Positions 6,060 through 12,951 of a stretch of DNA of 12,951 bases are shown here, piece after piece. The stretch is from JAAZHD01 sp012510895 (lineage in GTDB: Bacteria > Bacillota > Clostridia > Caldicoprobacterales > DTU083): contig JBMNJC010000006.1 in assembly GCA_050951465.1 (NCBI GenBank), forward strand, positions 1 through 12,951, given 5' to 3'. The notes below the pieces were generated by a model. It saw nothing but the letters and a program-made list of their open reading frames with translations, was not told the origin of the DNA and did no database searches. Positions within the stretch are counted from its first letter, which is position 1, and each line of letters starts with the position of its first letter. A program made the position numbers and the translations under genes.

Positions 6060-7460
6060 ATGAAAACAAGATATCTGCTGTTTTGGTTTGATGTGGAAGA
6101 CTGCACCATGCCGCGAACTGATGAGGCGGCAAAAAGGCTGGCTAACATACTAACCAAATACGGGGTTCGCGGAACCATGAAAGTAGTCGGCCAAAAAGCC
6201 AGGATGTTCCGTGAACGGCTGCGTTATGATGTCATTGATGCGTTGTCAGCCCATGCAATAGGCTTTCACTCCGATATGCATGGGTTCCGGCCTCAACCTG
6301 CAGAATATATGAGCAAATTTGATTGGCTGGAAGGCAGCAAGGAATTTGAAAGAAGGGAATTCAGAGGGCTCGAGGCTGTCCGCCTGTGCTGGGATAAAGA
6401 TATTGTATGTTACGGCCAGCCGGGTTCAAATTGGTCGCCTCAGGTATATCCGGTTCTGCGTAAATGGAGTATCCCGGCCTACGTAAGCAATTACGGCTAC
6501 ATTGGGCTTCACGCACAGCCCTTCAGATACGGAGGCATTATAAATTCTTCCCATTTATACGGTAAAGATGTCCAGGGAAGGGAAGTCAGTCACAGCATAG
6601 GTCTGAATTTCGAATTAGGCGCACCGGGTGCGTTGGAAGAGCATTTGAAGCAATTTGATCAATCATACAGCGCACTGGAAAATGGCGGAGTCATAAGTAT
6701 CATGAATCATCCGTGTACCTTGATTAAAGAAGAATGGTTCACCGATAAACAGAAGTCCGAAGAGTTAATTGAAGCAGGTTACGAACATTTTGAAACATTT
6801 CTTAAAACCGTTTTGAGCTATCCCAATGTCAAGACTATTACAGCAGACCAGCTGCCTGTTATATATGAAGACTACGCAAAAGATTATATTTTCAGCCATG
6901 ACGAACTGCTTACCCTTGCAAAAGAATCAACTGAAGAGATAAATTTTCATAAAGATGAAAAAATGAGCGTATCACCTGCCGAAATGTTCGGGATGTTTGT
7001 ACGCTTTATTCATTTCTATATAAAATGGAGGAGGCTGGCTCCAGGCGCAGTCTGCCGTCATCTGGACGGTCCGGCGGCTTCTGCTGAGAGCGATACAGAT
7101 GTAACTGCTTCCGGCTCGGATTTCTCAGATTCAATTAATAAAGTGTACGATTTCATTGAACAAAATAATAGATTGCCCGATGTTATTGCAGTTGGCAATA
7201 AACGCGTCTCACCTGATGATTATTTTACATGTATGGCCAGAACTGTAATTGAGCTTATAAAAACATCTGAACTTCCCCATACCGTTCGATTTTCTCCAGG
7301 CATTAACAAGGTCAGATCCTATGTGGATGAAGATCTGGCAGTTAAGGGATGGAGCGGAACTATGATGCTTCCCGGGTTTACCGCCCCTAAGCTCCTTGAA
7401 CAGGCCTATTTGCAAACCTGGACACTGAAACCCGGAATACTTGTTAATGATATAGACTGA
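6060..7460 (+). CDS. NodB-fold polysaccharide-deacetylase-like protein with C-terminal PMBR-like module
   Basis: The protein has 466 residues. Residues 5-270 look like a carbohydrate esterase 4/NodB-type barrel: the DVED acidic motif (D11, E13, D14) opens the domain, H70 and H74 form the HSDMH metal motif, GQPGSNW (119-125) resembles the third motif, and H217 is in MNHP. Such enzymes remove N- or O-acyl groups from sugars using one metal ion. Residues 358-400 (INKVYDFIEQNNRLPDVIAV, then S-P-D-D-Y-F) closely resemble a pseudomurein-binding repeat, and residues 301-338 look like a degenerate partner ending LDGP. A Ser/Ala/Asp-rich linker (339-356) lies between them. There is no signal peptide, which is unusual for a cell-wall-acting deacetylase and suggests a cytoplasmic substrate. 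AAGGGGGG lies about 6 nt before the ATG at 6060; an in-frame start at 5979 inside the regulator gene is rejected. Confidence 0.82.
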   Translation: MKTRYLLFWFDVEDCTMPRTDEAAKRLANILTKYGVRGTMKVVGQKARMFRERLRYDVIDALSAHAIGFHSDMHGFRPQPAEYMSKFDWLEGSKEFERREFRGLEAVRLCWDKDIVCYGQPGSNWSPQVYPVLRKWSIPAYVSNYGYIGLHAQPFRYGGIINSSHLYGKDVQGREVSHSIGLNFELGAPGALEEHLKQFDQSYSALENGGVISIMNHPCTLIKEEWFTDKQKSEELIEAGYEHFETFLKTVLSYPNVKTITADQLPVIYEDYAKDYIFSHDELLTLAKESTEEINFHKDEKMSVSPAEMFGMFVRFIHFYIKWRRLAPGAVCRHLDGPAASAESDTDVTASGSDFSDSINKVYDFIEQNNRLPDVIAVGNKRVSPDDYFTCMARTVIELIKTSELPHTVRFSPGINKVRSYVDEDLAVKGWSGTMMLPGFTAPKLLEQAYLQTWTLKPGILVNDID

Positions 7461-7557
7461 TCACCAATTTCATGTTTACCGGAGGCAGGCTCCGAATTTA
7501 AGAGAAACAACGGGAGTAAACATAAAATAATATAAAAATCGATAAAGGAATGGTTCT

Positions 7558-9978
7558 ATGGCGAAAAAAATAAGAGAAGACCTTGATACCGGTGCTCACA
7601 GGAAGGCAATTACCAACCCTGAAATTGGAATAGAGGCATTTGAAAGAAAGCTGAGTGCAGCAATGACACCTGAAGGCGCTGTTTGGGCTGCTGCAGGACG
7701 GGAAAAAGCCGGCATCGGCGATATTCTGTTTTTGACAGGCGATAAAACCGATTCTATCATGAAACGAATTGCATTCAGCCAGACTGCACCTGTTTGCGGG
7801 CAGCCCTGTCTGCATTCTGAATTTCGCGAAGGAAGTGGAAGCGACTTTAGTGCTGTATGGGCTGAAAAGGCGGAAGATACCTGGAGAATAGCCTATATTG
7901 ATGGAAATAATCTGGGTAAATCCGACCAGGATCTGAAACCGGACTATATATATGAAAGTAAGCATCTGTGCATGCAGCCTGCCGTTATAAATCACGGCAG
8001 CTCGGTATGGGCTGTCTGGTGCGGCTGGGACCCGGCTGACAAAAAGCTTATAATTATGGTTTCAGACAGGAAAGAAGACGGCAGCTGGGCTGAGCCTGCA
8101 TCTTTTGCCGCCGGCGAGAATTCCTTCAGACCGGTAATGGCCTCCAACGGCAAGGAAATATTAATTGCATGGGATTCGGCTTATGGCAGGGAGTACAAGA
8201 TTGAATACAGGATTATAAATAAGGATAAGGAAGTTCTTAAGGAAGGCAGATTAGGCAGGGAAAATGAAAGATGGCTTACTCCTGCTGTTACTGCAGCTGA
8301 TGACGGCAGCTTTTACCTCTCTTTTATTATTTCCAAGGATGTCATAGATAAAAATCTTGGAATAGTTGATCACCAGGTTGGAGCGGGTTTTGCATCAATA
8401 AAAGACGGTGAATTTAAATTCCTGCCTGACAGAAAAATAGATGAAAACGTTATAGCGGCTGATCTGCGAGAAGGGCTGCTTGCCAAATATATGTATTACG
8501 GCTATCACGGACTAAGGCGGAATCTGCATCCAGTGGTTACTTCAGGCGGGGATGTATGGCTCTTTTGGGAGGTTATGCTTGAACCCGGTTATGAGAAGGA
8601 TGAGGAGCTGAGTAAATATAATCTGAAAAACAGCGCTGTCTGCGGAAGTCTTTTTGGCAAGAAGTTAAATGGAACCGATTGGAGCGGCACATTCATCTTC
8701 CATAACGGAGGTTCCAATTATGCTGTGCCGTTGAAAGTATATGGCAGCAAGATACCCTTTGTTTACTTTGATCAGGTTACGGATAAATTAAACCCTGAGT
8801 TCAAATTGCAGTTTGTAAATTCTGAAGATGCCGTTCGTTTTGATAAAACCGCTGACAAGAGATGGGGCAGATGGAGCGTTTTTGTCCCAGTCAAAACTGA
8901 ATATGAAAGATATCATACCGAATGTAAAGGTGAGGAACTTAAACTGTTCTGGGCTGACACCCATGTCCATTCAGTATACAGCCCTGATGCTGAAGGGGAG
9001 CCGGATGAGGTTATCTCCTTTGCCCGGAATATTGCGGGGATAGATATAATGGCAATGGTAGACAATGATTTTTACCCATACTTTAGTTTAAATGGGCTTA
9101 AATGGTTCATCCATAAGGAGCTGGCCAGGATATTTACTCGTGCCGGGGAATTTGTGGTTTTTCCCGGGTATGAGTACACCTACCATGATGACAGACTGAT
9201 AAACGGCATGAACCATCGATATGTATTATATCCGGGCAGCGAAGGAGAAGCCTTCAGGCGGATTGATGAGGGCAGCAGCACTATAGAAGGGCTTATGGAA
9301 AAAATAAAGGATACAAATGCCCTTGCTTTTGCGCACCACACAGCATGGAAGCTGACCGGTTATGCTTGCGATTCAAACGTGGAAATATGCTCATCCTGGC
9401 GTGTATGCAAGGAAGAATCGGATTTTGTGGAAAAAAGGCTTCAGGCAGGAGACCGCTTCAGCTTTATCGGATCCAGCGATACCCACAGGGCAAGTCCGGG
9501 TTTGGGAGGAGCCCTTACAGGAATATATGCGAGGGACCTTACTCCGGAATCCATATTTGAAGCCTACAGAAAGCACAGGACAATTGCAACTCAGGGGCAG
9601 AGGATCGTAATTGATTTTCGAATAAATGATTTCTTTATAGGCGATGAAGGCGAAATAGAAGATGATCCGACTATAATCCTTAATGTGAAGTCAGAAGAAC
9701 CTTTGGAATTTATTGAAATTATACGGGACGGAGAAACAATTAAGCGCTATGAAGGCCGGGGGACATGGCTTATGGAATCCTACAAAGATGAGAATTTAAG
9801 CCCGGGCAAGCACTATTATTATGTCCGGGTTAAGACACAAGGAGATCCTTCCTTTAATGCTCCTGAAGGCATTACCGACAAAACTAAGGTGTTCTTTATG
9901 GAAGGAAGGTATCCCCATAACCTGGCCCGTGCCAAAGGTCCCTTTGCATGGAGTACCCCGATTTGGGTCAATAGATAA
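7558..9978 (+). CDS. PHP-type metallohydrolase (CehA/McbA or DUF3604-like) with N-terminal beta-propeller-like domain
   Basis: The protein has 806 residues with no signal peptide or membrane segment. Residues 30-410 carry about seven spaced repeats of a pattern like P-[AV]-x(5-8)-G-x(2)-[VI]-W-[AVL]-x-[WF] (near 34, 82, 140, 190, 240, 324 and 388), suggesting a sialidase-like or WD-like propeller. Residues 463-690 are a PHP-type metal-dependent hydrolase: H469 and H471 in WADTHVH, E539 in PGYEYT, H593/H594 in FAHHTAW, and D641 and H643 in GSSDTH. Residues 690-806 resemble the Ig-like C-terminus of DUF3604 proteins, ending AWSTPIWVNR. Characterised relatives cleave carbamate, amide or phosphoester bonds; the substrate here is unknown. 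AAAGGA lies 8 nt before the ATG. It follows the deacetylase gene by 97 nt and probably belongs to the same operon. Its stop overlaps the convergent pdxR stop. Confidence 0.85.
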   Translation: MAKKIREDLDTGAHRKAITNPEIGIEAFERKLSAAMTPEGAVWAAAGREKAGIGDILFLTGDKTDSIMKRIAFSQTAPVCGQPCLHSEFREGSGSDFSAVWAEKAEDTWRIAYIDGNNLGKSDQDLKPDYIYESKHLCMQPAVINHGSSVWAVWCGWDPADKKLIIMVSDRKEDGSWAEPASFAAGENSFRPVMASNGKEILIAWDSAYGREYKIEYRIINKDKEVLKEGRLGRENERWLTPAVTAADDGSFYLSFIISKDVIDKNLGIVDHQVGAGFASIKDGEFKFLPDRKIDENVIAADLREGLLAKYMYYGYHGLRRNLHPVVTSGGDVWLFWEVMLEPGYEKDEELSKYNLKNSAVCGSLFGKKLNGTDWSGTFIFHNGGSNYAVPLKVYGSKIPFVYFDQVTDKLNPEFKLQFVNSEDAVRFDKTADKRWGRWSVFVPVKTEYERYHTECKGEELKLFWADTHVHSVYSPDAEGEPDEVISFARNIAGIDIMAMVDNDFYPYFSLNGLKWFIHKELARIFTRAGEFVVFPGYEYTYHDDRLINGMNHRYVLYPGSEGEAFRRIDEGSSTIEGLMEKIKDTNALAFAHHTAWKLTGYACDSNVEICSSWRVCKEESDFVEKRLQAGDRFSFIGSSDTHRASPGLGGALTGIYARDLTPESIFEAYRKHRTIATQGQRIVIDFRINDFFIGDEGEIEDDPTIILNVKSEEPLEFIEIIRDGETIKRYEGRGTWLMESYKDENLSPGKHYYYVRVKTQGDPSFNAPEGITDKTKVFFMEGRYPHNLARAKGPFAWSTPIWVNR

Positions 9979-11377
9979 ACCACGCTTTCCGAAGAGTTTC
10001 AACTGCTTTGGGAATGTCTTCGTTTCTTATTGAACTGAAACCAAGAAGCAGCCTGGGCACTTTGTCTTTGTTTGCTTTATCCTCAGAAAAATAATACTGG
10101 GAATAGCCGAAGACACGGGTGCCCATATTCTTTGCCGATTCTATAAGTTCATCCTCGCTCATGCCGTTATCTACCTCTAGAATAAGGTGGAGCCCTGCAT
10201 TGGCCCCTTTGATTTTGGCTGCCGGCAGCAGCTTGTTTATGCATGATACCAGGTTGCTTCTCTTTTCTCTGTAAATTTTTCGCATTCTGTTTAAATGCCG
10301 CTCGAAATAACCATCTCTTATAAACCGGCTGAGAACCTTTTGCTCAAACACAGGAACAGGGCAGACATAAAAGCTGAGTTTATCAAAGTAGAGCTTCATA
10401 AGCCGCTTAGGCAGAACCATGTAGCTTATCCGGATGGTGGGAGCCAGGGACTTGGAAAATGCCCCTATATAAATAACCTTTCCTCCCTTGTCCAGGCTGT
10501 GCAGGGACGGTATAGGCCTGCCGTGGTATCTGAATTCTCCGTCATAATCATCTTCAATAATGTATCTTGACTTTTCTGCATTTGCCCAGTTAATAAGCTG
10601 AATGCGCCGATCGGCCGGCATAATGGTGCCCGATGGAAACTGGTGGGAGGGAGTTACAATGGCCGCGTTTGCATTGCTTTCCAATAGGGGTTTAATCTGC
10701 ATGCCGCTTGCATCCAGTGGGACAGCCTTATACTTTACCCGGTTGCTTCTAAATATCAGGTTAATCTTTTCATAACCCGGGTTTTCAATGGCATATACAT
10801 AGTTTTCACTGAAGAGCTGTATTAAAATCTGGAGCAGATATTCAGTGCCGGAGCTTATGATTATCTGATCCGGCCTGCAATCAACTCCGCGGGAAGTCCT
10901 TAAGTAATCGGCAATGCTGGTCCTGAGCTCCGGGCAGCCGGCAGGATGACCGGGCTGCAGAAGTTCAGTATCATATTCATTTATCACATCTTTTGTTATT
11001 TTCCTCCAGGTGGAAAAGGGAAAGCTTTCCTGGTCCACGCCGTGATAGGTAAAATCATATCTGTAAACCTGATGCTTTTCTTCTTTTTTATATGAAAGAG
11101 AGCTTTCTTTTTCTATTGTCACTATTCCCTCAATTTTGCACACATAATACCCGCTTCTCGGCCTGGCTTCAATATAACCTTCTGCATCCAGCTGCTGGTA
11201 TGCGGTTTTAACGGTGTTCCGGCTGCACTCAAGATGGGAGGACAGCTGTCTTATGGAGGGAAGCTTATAGTTTGTCGGCAGTTTCCCCAGCAGTATTTCC
11301 GATTTTATATGTTCATAAAGCTGTTGATACAGCGGCTTTGCCGAATTTGAATGAAGCTCCAAAGTTATTATGCTCAT
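9968..11377 (-). CDS. pdxR: MocR/GntR-type PLP-binding regulator, PdxR
   Basis: The protein has 469 residues, normal for MocR regulators. Residues 10-80 form a GntR-type winged helix (YQQLYEHIKSEILLGKL, LPSIRQLSSHL, SRNTVKTAYQQL, ARPRSGYYV). A variable linker (about 81-107) leads to a fold-type I aminotransferase-like domain. The PLP-binding lysine K309 is intact in GAFSKSLAP, and the aspartate contacting the PLP ring is in EDDYDGEF (D276/D277). GabR is a homologous alternative, but the divergent neighbour is pdxS rather than a GABA aminotransferase, which favours PdxR. Characterised PdxR proteins control PLP synthesis according to PLP level. Start: the ATG at 11377 has a modest GGTGG upstream. 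The 3' end overlaps the convergent metallohydrolase gene by 11 bp. Confidence 0.88.
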   Translation of the reverse strand: MSIITLELHSNSAKPLYQQLYEHIKSEILLGKLPTNYKLPSIRQLSSHLECSRNTVKTAYQQLDAEGYIEARPRSGYYVCKIEGIVTIEKESSLSYKKEEKHQVYRYDFTYHGVDQESFPFSTWRKITKDVINEYDTELLQPGHPAGCPELRTSIADYLRTSRGVDCRPDQIIISSGTEYLLQILIQLFSENYVYAIENPGYEKINLIFRSNRVKYKAVPLDASGMQIKPLLESNANAAIVTPSHQFPSGTIMPADRRIQLINWANAEKSRYIIEDDYDGEFRYHGRPIPSLHSLDKGGKVIYIGAFSKSLAPTIRISYMVLPKRLMKLYFDKLSFYVCPVPVFEQKVLSRFIRDGYFERHLNRMRKIYREKRSNLVSCINKLLPAAKIKGANAGLHLILEVDNGMSEDELIESAKNMGTRVFGYSQYYFSEDKANKDKVPRLLLGFSSIRNEDIPKAVETLRKAWFIY

Positions 11378-11385
11378 AATACCAC

Positions 11386-11396
11386 CAATCTGTTAC
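11386..11396 (+). repeat. Direct repeat 1, candidate PdxR site
   Basis: CAATCTGTTAC matches the second copy at 11410-11420 in 10 of 11 positions, with starts 24 bp apart. MocR regulators characteristically bind direct repeats between divergent genes. Confidence 0.5.
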
Positions 11397-11409
11397 CATA
11401 ATATTAATT

Positions 11410-11420
11410 CAATCTGGTAC
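11410..11420 (+). repeat. Direct repeat 2, candidate PdxR site abutting the -35
   Basis: CAATCTGGTAC is the second copy. It ends at the base immediately before the -35 hexamer of the pdxS promoter, the position expected for an activator touching RNA polymerase. Confidence 0.5.
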
Positions 11421-11449
11421 TTTAGATAAATACAGATCGCCTCTATAAT
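11421..11449 (+). promoter_or_regulatory. pdxS promoter
   Basis: TTTAGA (11421-11426, four of six consensus positions) and a perfect TATAAT (11444-11449) are separated by 17 bp. Transcription would start near 11456, about 45 nt before the pdxS ATG. The weak -35 fits a promoter that needs an activator. Confidence 0.65.
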
Positions 11450-11500
11450 TATATCAAAAACAGACCAATTATCAATTACGACTACTGGAGGTATGGAAGA

Positions 11501-12382
11501 ATGGCTGACAAGATATACAAGAATGAAAGAATCAGAAAGCTGAATGAAAAGCTTAAAGGCGGAGTTATCATGGACGTAACCACACCGGAGCAGGCCAGGA
11601 TTGCTGAACAGGCCGGTGCCTGTGCGGTTATGGCTCTGGAGCGGATTCCGGCAGATATCAGGGCAGCCGGCGGTGTATCCAGAATGAGCGATCCCAAAAT
11701 GATAAAAGGCATTCAGGAAGCAGTATCCATTCCCGTCATGGCCAAGGTCAGAATAGGCCATTTTGTGGAAGCCCAGATATTAGAGGCAATTAATATAGAC
11801 TATATCGATGAGAGCGAAGTGCTGTCACCGGCAGATGATTCCTATCATATAGACAAAACTAAGTTTGCCGCTCCCTTTGTCTGCGGCGCCAAGGATTTGG
11901 GCGAGGCCCTTCGCAGAATAAGTGAAGGTGCATCCATGATCAGGACTAAAGGGGAGGCGGGAACAGGTGATATAGTTCAGGCTGTAAGACATATGCGGCT
12001 CATAAATAAACAAATCCGCGAAGTGCAGAACATGAGGTCGGATGAGCTGTACAGGACAGCAAGAGATCTGCAGGTGCCTTATGATCTTCTCAGATACGTT
12101 CACGAAAACGGAGTTCTCCCTGTCTTGAATTTTGCGGCAGGCGGCGTCGCCACGCCGGCAGATGCAGCTTTAATGATGCAGCTGGGGGCAGAAGGCGTAT
12201 TTGTAGGATCAGGTATATTTAAATCCGGTAATCCTGAAAAACGTGCCAAAGCCATCGTTGAAGCCGTTAAGAATTATAACGATTCAAAAAAACTGGCTGA
12301 GCTTTCGGAAGACCTGGGCGAGGCAATGGTAGGCATAAATGAGGACGAGATAGATCTAATCATGTCAAAACGCGGAGTCTGA
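11501..12382 (+). CDS. pdxS: Pyridoxal 5'-phosphate synthase lyase subunit PdxS
   Basis: The protein has 293 residues and is full length. PdxS makes PLP from ribose 5-phosphate, glyceraldehyde 3-phosphate and ammonia in a cytoplasmic dodecamer, normally with ammonia supplied by the glutaminase PdxT. Family signatures are intact: D25 in GVIMDVTTPEQA, the two catalytic lysines K82 (PVMAKVRIGH) and K150 (SMIRTKGEAGTG), the phosphate-binding GGVATPAD (214-221) and GSGIF (236-240). TGGAGGT lies 8 nt before the ATG. It diverges from pdxR. Unusually, no pdxT follows: the next gene is convergent and starts its 3' end 23 nt downstream. PdxT may be encoded elsewhere, or PdxS may use free ammonia. Confidence 0.97.
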   Translation: MADKIYKNERIRKLNEKLKGGVIMDVTTPEQARIAEQAGACAVMALERIPADIRAAGGVSRMSDPKMIKGIQEAVSIPVMAKVRIGHFVEAQILEAINIDYIDESEVLSPADDSYHIDKTKFAAPFVCGAKDLGEALRRISEGASMIRTKGEAGTGDIVQAVRHMRLINKQIREVQNMRSDELYRTARDLQVPYDLLRYVHENGVLPVLNFAAGGVATPADAALMMQLGAEGVFVGSGIFKSGNPEKRAKAIVEAVKNYNDSKKLAELSEDLGEAMVGINEDEIDLIMSKRGV

Positions 12383-12405
12383 AAATTGCATGGTTTCCGC
12401 TGAAT

Positions 12406-12951
12406 TTAAGAACTGATGCTCAGCCATTTGCTTTGAGCGGTATTCCAGCGGCGGTAGACTGCCGCCGCTGCCCATGTCCGGGGTATGATTCTGGCAAGGA
12501 AAGAAAGTATCCGGTTAAGTATGCCGGGAACATAGATGCTTTTTCCTGCCAGCGCACGGTCTATTGTAATGCGGGATACGCTCTCCAAAGGGTTTGTTGT
12601 TGCTTCCCCTAATAAGCCCTGCGCTTTTATCCCGAGCATGGTATCTTTAGTTGTTACCATGCCCCCGGGGCAGAGGGTAAGAACATTTACATCATCTTTC
12701 CTAAGCTCCTGACGAAGCGCAGCAGCGAAATCCAGCAGAAAACGCTTGGATGCCGCATAAGTTGCTTTCAGCGGCATTGGAACTATTGATGCCAGACTGG
12801 ATACAAATACAATGGTAAACTGTCTACCGGGTCTGCGGCGCTTAAGTATGGCATGGGTAATGCGTAATGTTGCTGCATTATTTAAAAGCACTATCTTTAC
12901 AAGCTGTTCTCTGTCACGCCTTATGAATTCCCCTTCAAAATCCATGCCCGC
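12406..12951 (-). CDS. Short-chain dehydrogenase/reductase, 3' part
   Basis: The frame runs off the right edge, so the 181 visible residues are the C-terminal two-thirds. The N-terminal Rossmann G-x(3)-G-x-G motif is outside, and the visible part begins with A-G, probably the end of an NNAG motif. The SDR catalytic serine is in VSSLAS (S51/S52 of the visible part), with Y65 and K69 in YAASK, and the PG cofactor motif in LCPGGMVT. The C-terminus (ILNRILSFLARIIPRTW) is hydrophobic and basic, possibly membrane-associated. SDR enzymes reduce or oxidise carbonyl/alcohol groups with NAD(P)H; the substrate is not evident. The ATG at 12945 is internal. It is convergent with pdxS and shows no functional link to it. 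Confidence 0.87.
   Translation of the reverse strand, partial: AGMDFEGEFIRRDREQLVKIVLLNNAATLRITHAILKRRRPGRQFTIVFVSSLASIVPMPLKATYAASKRFLLDFAAALRQELRKDDVNVLTLCPGGMVTTKDTMLGIKAQGLLGEATTNPLESVSRITIDRALAGKSIYVPGILNRILSFLARIIPRTWAAAAVYRRWNTAQSKWLSISS
12446..12470. repeat. GC-rich inverted repeat near the SDR 3' end
   Basis: CAGCGGCGG (12446-12454) and CCGCCGCTG (12462-12470) form a perfect 9-bp stem with a 7-nt loop, inside the SDR coding sequence and 64 nt after the pdxS stop. Neither strand has a following T-run. It could help stop or stabilise the pdxS transcript, or be a by-product of an alanine-rich coding stretch. Confidence 0.4.

Larger units (their letters stand above)
11378..11500. promoter_or_regulatory. 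Divergent pdxR-pdxS control region
   Basis: These 123 bp separate the two divergent starts. They contain two direct repeats, the pdxS promoter and the pdxS Shine-Dalgarno (TGGAGGT at 11486-11492). For pdxR, a TATTAT on the minus strand (11398-11403) is a possible -10, but no good -35 was found. That -10 lies between the two repeats, so a regulator bound there could repress its own gene while affecting pdxS. Confidence 0.65.

Noticed and set aside
7480..7494. Small hairpin (CGGAG/CTCCG) between deacetylase and metallohydrolase genes
   Set aside because: The stem has only 5 bp and no T-run follows, so it was not called as a terminator.
7498..7995. Minus-strand open frame of 165 codons over the 5' end of the metallohydrolase gene
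   Set aside because: It is antisense to a strongly supported gene, is cysteine- and serine-rich in the manner of shadow frames, and has no matching family.
9968..11377. MocR protein as a GabR-type GABA regulator or a true aminotransferase
   Set aside because: The N-terminal GntR domain excludes a plain aminotransferase, and the divergent pdxS neighbour favours PdxR over GabR.
11393..11761. Minus-strand open frame of 122 codons spanning the pdxR-pdxS control region
   Set aside because: It would cover the pdxS promoter and the pdxS coding strand; its sequence shows no family features.

Overview
The window looks like a chromosomal stretch from a low- to mid-GC Bacillota, most probably a Clostridia-type anaerobe. 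This rests on strong Shine-Dalgarno sequences before nearly every gene, a UUG start, an ATPase-less CUT1 sugar transporter of the LplB/YtcP type, a LacI-family regulator, and a PdxR-pdxS pair. The species is not identifiable by reading. No tRNA, rRNA, CRISPR array, insertion sequence or phage gene was seen. The permease genes look clearly more A+T-rich than the genes to the right, judged by eye only.

Region 1 (2-4752, + strand) is a carbohydrate-uptake and processing cluster. It holds the tail of an extracellular solute-binding protein, an internal hairpin terminator/attenuator, two CUT1 permeases, an M20-family metallohydrolase, a second hairpin followed by a likely promoter, and a Gfo/Idh/MocA-fold protein with GH109-like motifs. 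A large compound hairpin closes the region.

Region 2 (about 4757-9978, + strand) starts with an AT-rich regulatory stretch and then has three genes in one direction. These are a LacI-family regulator (UUG start), a NodB-fold polysaccharide-deacetylase-like enzyme whose C-terminus carries a pseudomurein-binding-repeat-like module, and an 806-residue protein joining a beta-propeller-like N-terminus to a PHP/CehA-McbA-type metallohydrolase. None of the enzymes in regions 1 and 2 shows a signal peptide. The simplest picture is import of an oligomer through the transporter, followed by cytoplasmic dismantling by several hydrolases under LacI-type control. N-acylated or aminoacylated sugars would fit the enzyme types, but this substrate is inference.

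Region 3 (9968-12382) is vitamin B6 metabolism. A MocR/GntR-type regulator (PdxR) on the minus strand diverges from pdxS (PLP synthase). The 123-bp intergenic region has a well-formed pdxS promoter and two direct repeats that are good candidates for PdxR sites. No pdxT follows pdxS. The last feature is the 3' part of a short-chain dehydrogenase/reductase on the minus strand, running off the right edge. Both convergent junctions (the metallohydrolase with pdxR, and pdxS with the SDR gene) are very tight and lack a conventional terminator.
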